Part shown: positions 1-9,300 of the stretch, piece after piece
Layout of the letters: every line of letters begins with the position of its first letter
How positions within the stretch are numbered: the first letter of the stretch is position 1
Assembly: GCF_000428765.1 (NCBI RefSeq)
Contig: NZ_AUAO01000002.1
Location: forward strand, 124,001-188,000
From: Brevundimonas aveniformis DSM 17977
GTDB taxonomy: Bacteria > Pseudomonadota > Alphaproteobacteria > Caulobacterales > Caulobacteraceae
Reading direction: 5' to 3'
Length of the DNA stretch: 64,000 bases
Made by a program: the position numbers and the translations under genes
Notes under the pieces: model-generated
Database searches by the model: none
Seen by the model: the letters and a program-made list of their open reading frames with translations, nothing else
What the model was told of the DNA's origin: nothing

Positions 1-1953
1 GAGGCGCGACGTGGGGTGCCGGCTCCAGAAGGGCAGGACGTTGTCACCCACTATCCCATCCGTCCTGCTGATTCCGGCACGGTGGAGCTGTGGCCGCTGA
101 TCCGGGACCCAGGATCGGAGACGGGCCGGGCCTGGGATGCACCGGTCGATGAGGAAACCGAAAGCGCCGCCAACCGCGTCCTGGCCGCCGCGATTGCCGA
201 CGAGATCAAGGGCATGATCGCGCGTGGCGAGGCCGTTTACGACAAGGATGAGCGGACGTGGCGACCGGCGGAAGCCGGCGATTTCCTCATCCTCGTCCGC
301 CGACGCAAGGCGCTGTTCGAGGATATTCTGCGTGCGCTCAAGCGCGCCGGTCTTCCTGTGGCGGGGGCCGACCGGTTGAGCCTCAGCGAGCACATTCTGT
401 TCGACGACCTGATGGCCATCGCCCGGGTTCTGGTCTTCCCGGAAGAGGATCTGATGCTGGCGGCGTTGCTGAAGTCGCCCTTCTTCGATCTGGGCGACGA
501 TGACATTTTCGACCTGGCCCATGATCGCAGGCACCGCAGCCTGTGGACCCGGCTGAAGTCGCGGGCTGACGAGCGCCCGGCCTGGCGCGCGGCCGTCGAC
601 CGGCTGGAGGCGCTCAAGGCCGACAACCAGCGCCGGGCACCCTATGAGGTGTTCGCCCGCTTCCTGGCGACGACGGATGCCCAGGGCCGGTCGATGCGGG
701 CGCGGGCGGCGACGCGCCTGGGGGGCGAGGCATCGGATGTGATCGATGCCTTCCTGGCCGAGGTGCTGGCGGCCGAGGGGCGCGGCGGCGGCGATCTGCA
801 AAGCGTGATCGATCTGCTTGGCCGGTCTGACATTGTCATCAAGCGCGAAATGGATGCGCCCAAGGGCGAGGTTCGGGTGATGACCGTCCATGGGGCCAAG
901 GGGCTGGAAGCGCCGGTGCTGTTCCTGCCGGAAACGACCAACCGCAGCGCGCGCGGCACACCGTTGCTGGAAACCGAGGACGGCGGCTTCCTGTGGGCCG
1001 GGTCCAAGTCGCAGGACTGTGATGCCTCGGCGGCGGCGCGATCCCTGCGCGAGGCGCGCGAGGAGGATGAGGCGCTGCGGCTGCTCTATGTGGCCCTGAC
1101 GCGGGCGCGCGACCGGCTGATCGTGTGTGGGCGGATCGGCTCGACCGCCAAGATCGAGAATGTGAAGGGTTGGTACGGGGCCGTTCGTGACGCCTTTGAG
1201 AACCCGATCATTCGCGATCGGCTTGAACATCTCGAAGGCGATCGCCTGCGATATGGCCAGGCCCCGGCTCCGATGAAGGCGACCGCGCCCAGGGTCGAGG
1301 CGACGGTGCGAACGCCGGCCTGGTTGGGCCGAACCCCGTCCCCGGAAGCCCGACGCGGCTGGGCCTCGCCGTCAGCTCTGGCGGGCCGACCGCGTCTTGC
1401 CGCAGCGTCGCCGCTGGCGCGCGAGGCGGGGCTGGGCCGGTTCCGGCGCGGGGAGTTGATCCACAAGCTGTTTGAGCTGTTGCCGGATCTCCCACCGGAA
1501 GCTCGCACCGAGGCGGCTCGGGCCTATCTGGCGCGTCAGCCGGATCTGGATAGCATACAGCGCGCCGAGATTGCCATGGCCGTGGTGGTGGTGCTGGACG
1601 ATCCTGCCTTCGCCACCCTCTTTGGTCCGGGCTCGCGGGCGGAGGCGTCTGTGGCCGGTTGGGGGCCGGGTCTGCCGGAGGGCATGAAGATCGCCGGGCG
1701 GCTCGACAGGCTGGTGGTGACGGATGATCAGGTTCTGGTCTGCGACTTCAAGACCAACCGCCCGGCTCCGGCGCGTGTCGAGGACAGCGACCCGGCCTAT
1801 GTCGCCCAGTTGGCGGCCTATGTCGCGGTTCTGCGCGGCCTGTGGCCGGACCGGACCGTTCAGGCGGCCCTGCTGTGGACGGATGGGCCCAGATTGGACG
1901 TCATCCCCGACGAGATGATCGAGAACGCCCTGACCGACCTCGCAGGGGGTTGA
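1..1953 (+). CDS. addA: Double-strand break repair helicase AddA, C-terminal part
   Basis: This is the 3' part of the UvrD-like helicase-nuclease subunit of AddAB, which resects double-strand breaks for RecA loading. The reading frame is open from base 1, so the true start lies upstream; the GTG at position 16 is internal. Helicase motif V (VHGAKGLEAPV, near 890-920) and motif VI (LLYVALTRARDRL, near 1080-1120) are visible. The C-terminus carries a RecB-type nuclease signature, GRLDRL followed by VCDFKTNR (about 1695-1760), which supplies the acidic residues and lysine of the PD-(D/E)xK site. The alphaproteobacterial AddA family is about 1150 residues long, so roughly the last 650 are seen here. 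trxA follows 62 nt downstream. Confidence 0.93.
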   Translation, partial: EARRGVPAPEGQDVVTHYPIRPADSGTVELWPLIRDPGSETGRAWDAPVDEETESAANRVLAAAIADEIKGMIARGEAVYDKDERTWRPAEAGDFLILVRRRKALFEDILRALKRAGLPVAGADRLSLSEHILFDDLMAIARVLVFPEEDLMLAALLKSPFFDLGDDDIFDLAHDRRHRSLWTRLKSRADERPAWRAAVDRLEALKADNQRRAPYEVFARFLATTDAQGRSMRARAATRLGGEASDVIDAFLAEVLAAEGRGGGDLQSVIDLLGRSDIVIKREMDAPKGEVRVMTVHGAKGLEAPVLFLPETTNRSARGTPLLETEDGGFLWAGSKSQDCDASAAARSLREAREEDEALRLLYVALTRARDRLIVCGRIGSTAKIENVKGWYGAVRDAFENPIIRDRLEHLEGDRLRYGQAPAPMKATAPRVEATVRTPAWLGRTPSPEARRGWASPSALAGRPRLAAASPLAREAGLGRFRRGELIHKLFELLPDLPPEARTEAARAYLARQPDLDSIQRAEIAMAVVVVLDDPAFATLFGPGSRAEASVAGWGPGLPEGMKIAGRLDRLVVTDDQVLVCDFKTNRPAPARVEDSDPAYVAQLAAYVAVLRGLWPDRTVQAALLWTDGPRLDVIPDEMIENALTDLAGG

Positions 1954-2015
1954 GGCCGCGCCCGGCGACACCCACATTCATCCTCTGACAGAATCATCTC
2001 CACGGAGACCTCCCC

Positions 2016-2342
2016 ATGGCTACCGTCGCTGTAACCGACGCCACCTTCGAAGCCGACGTCCTGAAGTCCGACAAGCCGGTCCTGGTCGATTTCTGGGCCA
2101 CCTGGTGTGGACCCTGCAAACAGATCGGCCCGGCCCTGGAACAGATTTCCGACGAGCTTTCGGAATCCCTGACCGTGGCCAAGGTCGATATTGACGACAG
2201 CCCGATGACCCCGACGAAAATGGGCGTGCGTGGGGTGCCGACGCTGATGCTGTTCAAGGGCGGCGAGATCGTCGCCATGAAGGCCGGGGCCATGCCCAAG
2301 ACCAAGATTGTCGAGTGGCTGGCCGAGCAGGGCGTCTCGTAG
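2016..2342 (+). CDS. trxA: Thioredoxin
   Basis: This 108-residue protein matches the normal thioredoxin length. The redox motif WCGPC is present in the context DFWATWCGPCKQ, and the cis-proline loop follows as VRGVPTLMLF. It is a cytoplasmic disulfide reductase and electron donor. The ATG at 2016 is preceded by a purine-rich stretch (cggagacc) at suitable spacing. It sits directly after addA, an order common in Caulobacterales. A hairpin 56 nt after the stop may end transcription. Confidence 0.96.
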   Translation: MATVAVTDATFEADVLKSDKPVLVDFWATWCGPCKQIGPALEQISDELSESLTVAKVDIDDSPMTPTKMGVRGVPTLMLFKGGEIVAMKAGAMPKTKIVEWLAEQGVS

Positions 2343-2379
2343 GTTGTCGGGATCAGGTTTTCGGTTCTAGGTCTAATAG

Positions 2380-2570
2380 ACATTCAAAGATCCGTCATTC
2401 CCGGCTTTGTGCCGGGAATCCATCAGCTTGTTGAATATCCAGTCGTTTTGATGTCGGAACGCCCGCGGTCGTTCTGCGGGCATCAGCGGTGATGGGTGGC
2501 CGGGACACGCCCGGCCATGACGAATGCGTTTGTATGCAGAAGAATGATCGACCTGAATGTCGATTGGACC
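2380..2570 (+). repeat. Dispersed repeat family B, copy 1
   Basis: This lies in the 321-nt gap between trxA and dcd, which otherwise shows no gene. It matches the reverse complement of 32590-32820 in blocks: cattcaaagatccgtcattc, the hairpin half ttcccggc/gccgggaa (2398-2418), ttgaatatcc, gatgggtggccgggac, cccggccatgacgaatg and gaatgatcga. The interior between the blocks differs in length. The 2398-2418 hairpin could act as a weak terminator for trxA, but no T-run follows. It looks like a non-coding mobile repeat. Confidence 0.7.
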
Positions 2571-2663
2571 CAGGGACGCGCCCGCAGCGTGCGCTGGTGG
2601 TGACTGGCTGTCCCTGGAACCTAGTCCCTAGAACCTGACCCTTACCAAGGCTATGCAGGCCTC

Positions 2664-3686
2664 ATGACATTTGATCTTTCCGCCGCCGGCATTCTGCCGT
2701 GCCAGGCTATCGACACCCTGATCGCCAACGGCGCGATCACCTCGGCCACCAAATTTGATGACGATCAGGTCCAGCCCGCCAGCCTTGATCTGAGACTTGG
2801 ACCCAAGGCGTGGCGGGTGCGGGCTTCGTTCCTGCCCGGCGCGCGTACGGTGCGTGAGCGGATCGACGATGTGCTGATGCACCCCATCGAGCTGACGTCG
2901 TCGGGCGTCGTGCTGGAGAAGGGCTGTGTTTACATCGTCGAGCTGCAGGAACGCCTGAAGCTGCCGCGCGGCGTGCAGGCGCGGGCCAATCCCAAGAGTT
3001 CGACGGGGCGGGTCGACGTCTTTGTTCGTCTGCTGACGGATCGCGGACCGGTCTTTGACGATGTGGCCGAGGGCTATGACGGCCCGCTCTATATGGAGAT
3101 CGTGCCGCAGACGTTTTCGATCCTGGTACGGCCCGGCACGCGGCTGAACCAGTTGCGGCTCAAGGTCGGGGAGCCGCCGCGGCTGGAGACACGCGACGTC
3201 GGCGTTGATCTGACCGGCGAGATCGCGGGCTTCCGCGGTCGGCGTCACGCCGGGGTGGTCGATCTGGACCACGTCGACGGCCACGATCCGCGCGACTTCT
3301 GGGAGCCGCTCCATGCGCGGCGCGGCGAACTGCTGCTGGATCCCGGCGAGTTCTACATTCTGGTGTCCAAGCAACCGACGGAGATCCCCGTCGATCAGGC
3401 CGCCGAAATGCTGCCGATCGACCCGGCGGTGGGTGAGTTCCGCGTGCATTATGCCGGTTTCTTTGACCCCGGTTTCGGCGTCGATGAGGCCCATGGCAAG
3501 GGGGCCAAGTCGGTGCTGGAGGTGCGCTCGCACGAGGCCCCGTTCCTGCTGGAAGACGGTCAGACCGTCGCGCGACTGGTCTATGAGCCGATGACCGAGC
3601 GACCGGTCCGCCTCTATGGCGAGGGTGGCTCACACTACCAGCGCCAGGGCCTGAAGCTGTCGAAACACTTCCGCCCCTGGGGATAG
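2664..3686 (+). CDS. dcd: dCTP deaminase, long tandem-domain form
   Basis: Predicted to deaminate dCTP to dUTP, the first step of dTMP supply. At 340 residues it is nearly twice the length of the E. coli enzyme and fits the alphaproteobacterial DCD_N-type family. Two dUTPase-fold halves are visible. The first has ARANPKSSTGRVDVF (about residues 108-122). The second has HYAGFFDPGFG (about 261-271) and LEDGQTVARLVYEP near the C-terminus, which resemble the GFIDPGW and GQ-I-QL motifs of the family. The start is ATG 2664. It is probably monocistronic, with repeat DNA upstream and imuA 86 nt downstream. Confidence 0.88.
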   Translation: MTFDLSAAGILPCQAIDTLIANGAITSATKFDDDQVQPASLDLRLGPKAWRVRASFLPGARTVRERIDDVLMHPIELTSSGVVLEKGCVYIVELQERLKLPRGVQARANPKSSTGRVDVFVRLLTDRGPVFDDVAEGYDGPLYMEIVPQTFSILVRPGTRLNQLRLKVGEPPRLETRDVGVDLTGEIAGFRGRRHAGVVDLDHVDGHDPRDFWEPLHARRGELLLDPGEFYILVSKQPTEIPVDQAAEMLPIDPAVGEFRVHYAGFFDPGFGVDEAHGKGAKSVLEVRSHEAPFLLEDGQTVARLVYEPMTERPVRLYGEGGSHYQRQGLKLSKHFRPWG

Positions 3687-3722
3687 GTCCGCCGATCCCG
3701 GACGTCGCCTGATTCGCACCGC

Positions 3723-3768
3723 TTGACTCCGGCGCGCGGCGGAGTCCCTATGAGAACAAATAGGGAAC
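3723..3768 (+). promoter_or_regulatory. SOS promoter with LexA-type operator for imuA-imuB-dnaE2
   Basis: The direct repeat GAAC-N7-GAAC at 3754-3768 is the reverse complement of GTTC-N7-GTTC, the LexA recognition sequence of alphaproteobacteria. It ends four bases before the imuA ATG and overlaps its ribosome-binding site (aggga). A possible -35 box TTGACT lies at 3723-3728, with a weaker -10-like CCCTAT 17 nt further on at 3746-3751. The operator and its placement are seen directly; LexA control of imuAB-dnaE2 is established in Caulobacter. Confidence 0.8.
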
Positions 3769-3772
3769 AATC

Positions 3773-4531
3773 ATGGCGACCTCACCGCTCAGGCTGGAGG
3801 CGTTGCGACGGCGTCTGGCCCGGATGGAGGGGAGAGCGCCCAGCGACGCGGGCCGGTTCGATCTCGGCCACACATCCGCCGATGCCTGTCTCGGCGGGCT
3901 GAACCGGCGCGCCCTGCACGAGGTGCAGGCGGCCTCGGCGGCGGATCTGGCGACGGCGGACGGTTTCGCCCTGGGTCTGGCGGCGCGGGCGGCGGGTGAG
4001 GGCTTCATCGCCTGGATCGTCCAGACCATGACCACGGCGGAGGCGGGCCTGCCGTATGGCGAGGGGCTGGCGGACTGGGGCCTGGATCCGGGGCGGATGC
4101 TGTTGGTGCGAACCCGTGACGCCACAGGCCTGCTGGCCGCTGGTGAGGATGCGCTGAAATCCGGGGCGCTGGGGGCGGTGGTGATGAGCGTCTGGGCCGC
4201 GCCCAAGGCCCTGAACTTGACGGCGACGCGGCGGCTGGCCCTGGCGGCGCGCGAGAGCGGCACGGCGGCGATCCTGGTCAGGAGCGGGGCGGTCGATCAG
4301 GCCGGGGCGTCGGAAACTCGCTGGACGATCACCTCGGCTCCCTCCCGGGCGCTGGAGGCCGGGGCGCCGGGACGTCCGGCCCTGACGGTGCGGCTGGACA
4401 AGAACAGGACCGGGGCCAACCCCGGCCAGTGGATGATGGAGTGGCGTAGTGATGAGCGCGGTTTTGCCGACCTCGCGGCGGTATCTGGCGATCTGGTTCC
4501 CATGGTTGCCCAGCGACCGACGGCGGCGTGA
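3773..4531 (+). CDS. imuA: SOS mutagenesis protein ImuA
   Basis: First gene of the damage-inducible mutasome cassette. ImuA is a RecA-fold accessory protein that works with ImuB and DnaE2 in translesion synthesis. The 252 residues include the region after GHTSADACLGGLNRRALHEV typical of ImuA, with a RecA-like core lacking a clear Walker A lysine. The C-terminal VRLDKNRTGANPGQW resembles the RecA-family segment that precedes the end of ImuA. The LexA-type box lies immediately upstream. The 3' end overlaps imuB by about 80 nt in another frame, which suggests translational coupling. Confidence 0.88.
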   Translation: MATSPLRLEALRRRLARMEGRAPSDAGRFDLGHTSADACLGGLNRRALHEVQAASAADLATADGFALGLAARAAGEGFIAWIVQTMTTAEAGLPYGEGLADWGLDPGRMLLVRTRDATGLLAAGEDALKSGALGAVVMSVWAAPKALNLTATRRLALAARESGTAAILVRSGAVDQAGASETRWTITSAPSRALEAGAPGRPALTVRLDKNRTGANPGQWMMEWRSDERGFADLAAVSGDLVPMVAQRPTAA

Positions 4532-6317
4532 TCTGTCTCTCCCCCATCAGCAAGCCGATGGGGGGGCAGGCACGTCGCAGACGAGCCGGGGGAGACTTTC
4601 GCCGTCGCACCGGCGTCTTTCAGCCGCCGACCCGTCCACCGCCCACCGGTCGCCTGCGGCGGCCGGCCCCTCCACCGCTTCGCGGTCCCCCTCCCCACCG
4701 CTACGCGGCAGGGAGGAGACGTCTGCGCCGCCCTTCGCCCTGGTCGATCGGATCAAGAACGCCCTGCGCCTGTCCGCTGTGTCGCCGGAGGCGGCGGGGC
4801 TGGGGCTGACGGCGGGGCTGGCGCTGGCGGATGCGCGGGCGCGGGTCCCGGATCTGGTCTGTTTGCCGGCGGACCCGGACGGCGACGCGGCGTTGCTCAG
4901 GCGGATGCTGATCGACTTCGGGCGGTTCACGCCGATGGCGGCGGCGGACGGCCCCGACGGGCTGGTGCTGGATGTCACCGGCTGCGCCCATCTGTTCGGC
5001 GGGGAGGCCGGGCTGGTGACGCGGGCGCTGGACCGGGCGGCGGCGGCCGGGCTTCATGCGCGCGCGGCGCTGGCCGGCACGCCCCAGGCGGCGCGCGCCC
5101 TGGTGCGGTTCGGCCCCGGCGGGATCGTTGCTGAGGGCCAGGACCGAGCCGCCGTGCGGCGGCTGTCTGTCGAGGCGCTGGAGTTGCCTGACGCGGATCT
5201 TCAGGCGCTCCGGCGCGCGGGGCTGAAGACCGTGGCCGCCGTCGATGACCGTCCGCGCGCGGCGCTGGCGGCGCGGTTCGGCAAGGCGGCGGCCTGGCGG
5301 GTGGACCGGGTGCTGGGGCTGGAGGACATCCGCATCACGCCGTTTCGGCCACCTGACCGTTGCGTGGTCGACCGGGTGCTGATGGAGCCGATCTCGACCG
5401 GCGAAGATGTTCTGCGGGTGCTGGCCGACCTGATGGGCGAGGCGGGGGCGCGGCTGGAGCGGGCCGGGCAGGGCGGGCGTATCTTTCAGGCGGCCTTCTT
5501 CCGTGTCGACGGACGGGTGCGGCGCGTGGCGGTCCAGACCGGTCGGGCGACACGCGAGGGGCCGGTGGTGCTGCGGCTGTTCAAGGAGAAGCTGGCGGCC
5601 CTGACCACGCCGCTGGACGCGGGGTTCGGCTTCGATCAGGTGCGCCTGAGCGTGGTGCAGACCGAGCCGCTGAACGCGACCCAGATCGACCTGAACAGAC
5701 GCCCGGACAAGACGGCCGATTTCGACGGCCTGATCGACCGGCTGAGCGCGCGGCTGGGGCCTGAGGCGGTGCTGCGGTTTGAGCCGCGCGACACGCACAT
5801 TCCCGAGCGGGCGGTGCGGTTGTCGGCGGGGAATGTGTCTCCTCCCCATCGTCTTCACGATGGGGAGGTGGCTCGACGCGAAGCGGAGAGACGGAGGGGA
5901 CTGTCTCCGTCGCACCGGCGTCTTTCAGCGGCTGGCCCCTCCACCGCCCACCGGTCGCTTGCAGCGACCGGCCCCTCCACCGCTTCGCGGTCCCCCTCCC
6001 CATTCCTTCGTCATGGGGAGGAGACGGCTATTCCTCTTCGCCCCCTGCACCTGTTCGACCCGCCGCAGCCGGTGGAGGCGCTGGCGGGGTTGCCGGACAG
6101 TCCGCCCCGGCGGTTTCGCTGGCGGCGGGTGCAGCATGAGGTGGTGCGGGCCGAAGGGCCGGAGCGGATCGCCGCCGAGTGGTGGCGGCGCGCGGAGCCG
6201 ACGCGCGACTATTACCGGGTCGAGGACGCCGCCGGGCGACGGTTCTGGCTGTTCCGTCAGGGGCTCTACGGCGACGACGCCCAGCCGCGCTGGTTCATCC
6301 ACGGCCTGTTTGCATGA
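4452..6317 (+). CDS. imuB: Inactive Y-family polymerase-like protein ImuB, carrying two in-frame repeat insertions
   Basis: ImuB is the Y-family-like hub that links DnaE2 and ImuA to the beta clamp. ATG 4452 gives MSAVLPTSRRYLAIWFPWLP, the usual ImuB start, and also allows GTG 4449. The conserved core resumes at PPFALVDRIKNALRL and continues through GLVLDVTGCAHLFGGEAGL, VLGLEDIRITPFRPPD and the C-terminal RRFRWRRVQHEVVRAEGPERIA. Residues about 28-91 and 463-526 are low-complexity Ser/Pro/Arg segments encoded by two copies of a dispersed repeat (4535-4722 and 5838-6028). They replace the normal short linkers and keep the frame. At 621 residues the protein is longer than usual for the family. 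The stop overlaps the dnaE2 start as ATGA. Confidence 0.88.
   Translation: MSAVLPTSRRYLAIWFPWLPSDRRRRDLSLPHQQADGGAGTSQTSRGRLSPSHRRLSAADPSTAHRSPAAAGPSTASRSPSPPLRGREETSAPPFALVDRIKNALRLSAVSPEAAGLGLTAGLALADARARVPDLVCLPADPDGDAALLRRMLIDFGRFTPMAAADGPDGLVLDVTGCAHLFGGEAGLVTRALDRAAAAGLHARAALAGTPQAARALVRFGPGGIVAEGQDRAAVRRLSVEALELPDADLQALRRAGLKTVAAVDDRPRAALAARFGKAAAWRVDRVLGLEDIRITPFRPPDRCVVDRVLMEPISTGEDVLRVLADLMGEAGARLERAGQGGRIFQAAFFRVDGRVRRVAVQTGRATREGPVVLRLFKEKLAALTTPLDAGFGFDQVRLSVVQTEPLNATQIDLNRRPDKTADFDGLIDRLSARLGPEAVLRFEPRDTHIPERAVRLSAGNVSPPHRLHDGEVARREAERRRGLSPSHRRLSAAGPSTAHRSLAATGPSTASRSPSPFLRHGEETAIPLRPLHLFDPPQPVEALAGLPDSPPRRFRWRRVQHEVVRAEGPERIAAEWWRRAEPTRDYYRVEDAAGRRFWLFRQGLYGDDAQPRWFIHGLFA
4535..4722 (+). 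repeat. Dispersed repeat family A, copy inside imuB (N-terminal)
   Basis: The element begins four bases after the imuA stop with a hairpin (cccccatc 4541-4548 / gatggggg 4557-4564). It contains gtcgcaccggcgtctttcag, shared with 5838-6028, and the family core ccaccgcttcgcggtccccc. It ends near gggaggagac. Read in the imuB frame it encodes PSTAHRSP and PSTASRSPSP. The length keeps imuB open. Confidence 0.85.
5838..6028 (+). repeat. Dispersed repeat family A, copy inside imuB (C-terminal)
   Basis: The left end is a hairpin (cctccccatcgt 5841-5852 / acgatggggagg). The right end repeats the palindromic theme as ccccattccttcgtcatggg followed by gaggagac. The core matches the 4535-4722 copy closely and is read in the same phase, again giving PSTAHRS and PSTASRSPSP. 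It lies between the little-finger-like region (HIPERAVR) and the conserved DPPQPVEAL segment of ImuB. Confidence 0.85.
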
Positions 6318-9300
6318 CCGCCTATGCCGAGATGGCGGCGGCCTCGAACTTCTCGTTCCTGAGAGGGGCGTCCAAACCGCGCGACCTGGTGCTGACGGCG
6401 GTGGCGTTGGGACTGTCGGGGCTGGGCATCGCCGACCGCAACACCGTGGCGGGCACGGCGCGGGCCTGGGTGACGCTGAAGAGCTTGCGCGAAGACGGCT
6501 TGTCGCCGCCCGACCGGGTGCGCTGGGGCGGCGGGCCGGGCGAGGTGGACTATACGCCCAATCCGCTGGACGACCCTGAGGTGCGCGACGAGATCCAGCG
6601 ACGCGCGCAGGGCTTTCGCCTGGGGCTGGGCACGCGGTTGGCGTTCACGGACGGCACGCCCGACATCCTGGTCTATCCCGAGACGCGCGCCGGCTGGGGG
6701 CGGCTGTGCCGGTTGCTGACCAAGGGCAATCTGAGGGGGGCCAAGGGCGAGTGCCTGTTGCAGTTGGCCGATCTGGAGGCGGACACCGAGGGCCTGCTGC
6801 TGATCGTCATGCCGCCGGCGCAGGTCGTGGGCCTGGAGGAGACGCTGTCGCGCGTGGTCGATGCAGCGCCGGGAGCGACCTGGCTGGGGGCGACGGCGCC
6901 GTTCGGTGGCGACGACCAACGCCGGCTGATCAAGCTGGAGCGCCTGGCGGCGACGACCGGCGCGCCGCTGATCGCGACCAATGATGTGCTCTATCATTCG
7001 CCCAGCGAGCGCGACCTGCAGGATGTGCTGACCTGCATCCGCGAGGGCGTGCGCATCGACCAGGCAGGCCGTCGGCTTCAGGCCAATGCCGAACGCCATC
7101 TGAAGGCGCCCCAGGAAATGGCGCGGCTGTTCCGCGCCGCGCCGGAGGCCCTGGATCAGGGCGACCAGATGCTGGCGCGCATGCGCTTTGATCTGGGCGA
7201 TCTGAAATACGAATACCCCGAAGAGCCGGTGCCCCCGGGCTGGACGCCGCAGGCGTGGCTGACGGAGCTGACCTGGCGACGGGCCGATGTGCGCTATCCG
7301 CAAGGCGTGCCGGACAAGGTGCGCGCGACGCTGGACAAGGAGCTGGCCTATGTCGGCGAGCGGAATCTGGCACCCTATTTTCTGACCATCCACGATATTG
7401 TGCGCGAGGCCGAGAACCGGGGCATCCTGTGTCAGGGGCGCGGCTCGGCGGCCAATTCGGCGATCTGTTTCGTGCTGGGGATCACCTCGGTCGATCCGGC
7501 GCACAATGATGTGCTGTTCGAGCGTTTCATGTCGGCGGATCGCAATGAGCCGCCCGATATCGACGTCGATTTCGAGCATGAGCGGCGCGAGGAGATCATC
7601 CAGCACATCTATCAACGCTATGGCCGCGAACGGGCCGGCATCGCCGCGACGGTGATCCACTATCGACCACGCAGCGCCATCCGCGACGTCGGCAAGGTGC
7701 TGGGCCTGACCGAGGATGTGACCGCCCGGCTGGCCGGCAGCCAGTGGGGCAGCTGGGGCTCCGACATTCCCGACCGGGACGTGCTGCAGGCCGGGCTGGA
7801 CCCAACCAATCCGATGGTGCGTCAGGCCGTCGGCATGGCCCAGCGGGTGCTGGGCTTTCCCCGGCACCTCAGCCAGCACGTCGGCGGCTTCATCCTGACG
7901 CGCGGGCGCCTCGATGAGCTGGTCCCGATCGGCAATGCGGCCATGGCCGACCGCACCTTCATCGAATGGGACCGGGACGACGTCGACGCCCTGGGTCTGA
8001 TGAAGGTCGACATCCTGGCGCTGGGGATGCTGACCTGTATCCGCAAGGCGTTCGACCTGATGCGCGCGCATGAACGAGACGCCGATCACGACCTGGCCAG
8101 CGTGCCGTCTGAGGATGCGGCGGTCTATGACATGCTGTGCAAGGGCGACTCGCTCGGCGTCTTCCAGGTCGAGAGCCGGGCCCAGATCAACATGCTGCCG
8201 CGCCTGCGGCCCCGGACCTTCTATGACCTGGTGATCCAGGTGGCGATCGTGCGGCCTGGCCCGATCCAGGGGGACATGGTCCACCCCTATCTGCGCCGCC
8301 GCGACGGGGTCGAGCGGGTCGAATACCAGTCGCCGTCACCCGACCACGGCCCGCCCGATGAGCTGGAACAGGTGCTGAAGAAGACCCTGGGCGTGCCGCT
8401 GTTCCAGGAACAGGCGATGAAGGTGGCCATGGTGGCGGCCGAGTTCACCTCCAAGGAGGCCAATGGTCTGAGGAAGGCCATGGGCACGTTTCGCGGCGAC
8501 GGGACGCTGCACACCTATGAGGAACGCTTCGTCGGGCGGATGGTGGCCCGCGGCTATGATCCGGCCTTCGCCCAGCGGTGCTTTGAACAGATCAAGGGCT
8601 TCGGGTCCTATGGATTCCCGGAAAGCCACGCGGCCAGCTTTGCCCGGCTGGTCTATATTTCCAGCTATATCAAACATTACCACCCGGCGGTGTTCGCCGC
8701 AGCCCTGCTGAACAGCCAGCCGATGGGCTTTTACGCCCCGGCCCAGATCGTGCGCGACGCGGTCGAGCACGGGGTCGAGGCCCGGCCGATCGACGTCAAT
8801 CACAGCCATTGGGACAACACGCTGGAGGACACCACAACATCGTCACCCTCGGGCTTGTCCCGAGGGCCCATTAGTCCGCTTTCAGGGTGTCTGGATTCTC
8901 CACCAGACGATGGGGCTGCGTCTGGATACCCCCCCATTGTGTTTGATCGTTCCATGGGCCCTCGGGACAAGCCCGAGGGTGACGGACCAGGCAAGATGTG
9001 TGACCCAGGGCGACTGGCCCTGCGCCTCGGCCTTCGCCAGATCGACGGCTTTCGCCAGGTCTGGGCCGAGGGGCTGACGGCGGGGCGGGGCCGGCCCTAT
9101 CGGTCGCTGGAGGATCTAATGCGGCGGGGCGGGCTGACGGTTCCGGCCTTGAGAAAGCTGGCCGATGCGGACGCCTTTCGCTCGCTGGGGCTGGACCGGC
9201 GCGAGGCTCTGTGGGCGGTACGACGACTTCCCGATGACGATCCCTTGCCGCTGTTCCAGGCGGCGGCGGCGCGCGAGCTGGGCGAGGAGGCGGACGCCCG

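Noticed and set aside
6179..6313. An upstream start for dnaE2
   Set aside because: The extension overlaps imuB in another frame, and ATG 6314 gives the conserved DnaE2 N-terminus with an ATGA junction.
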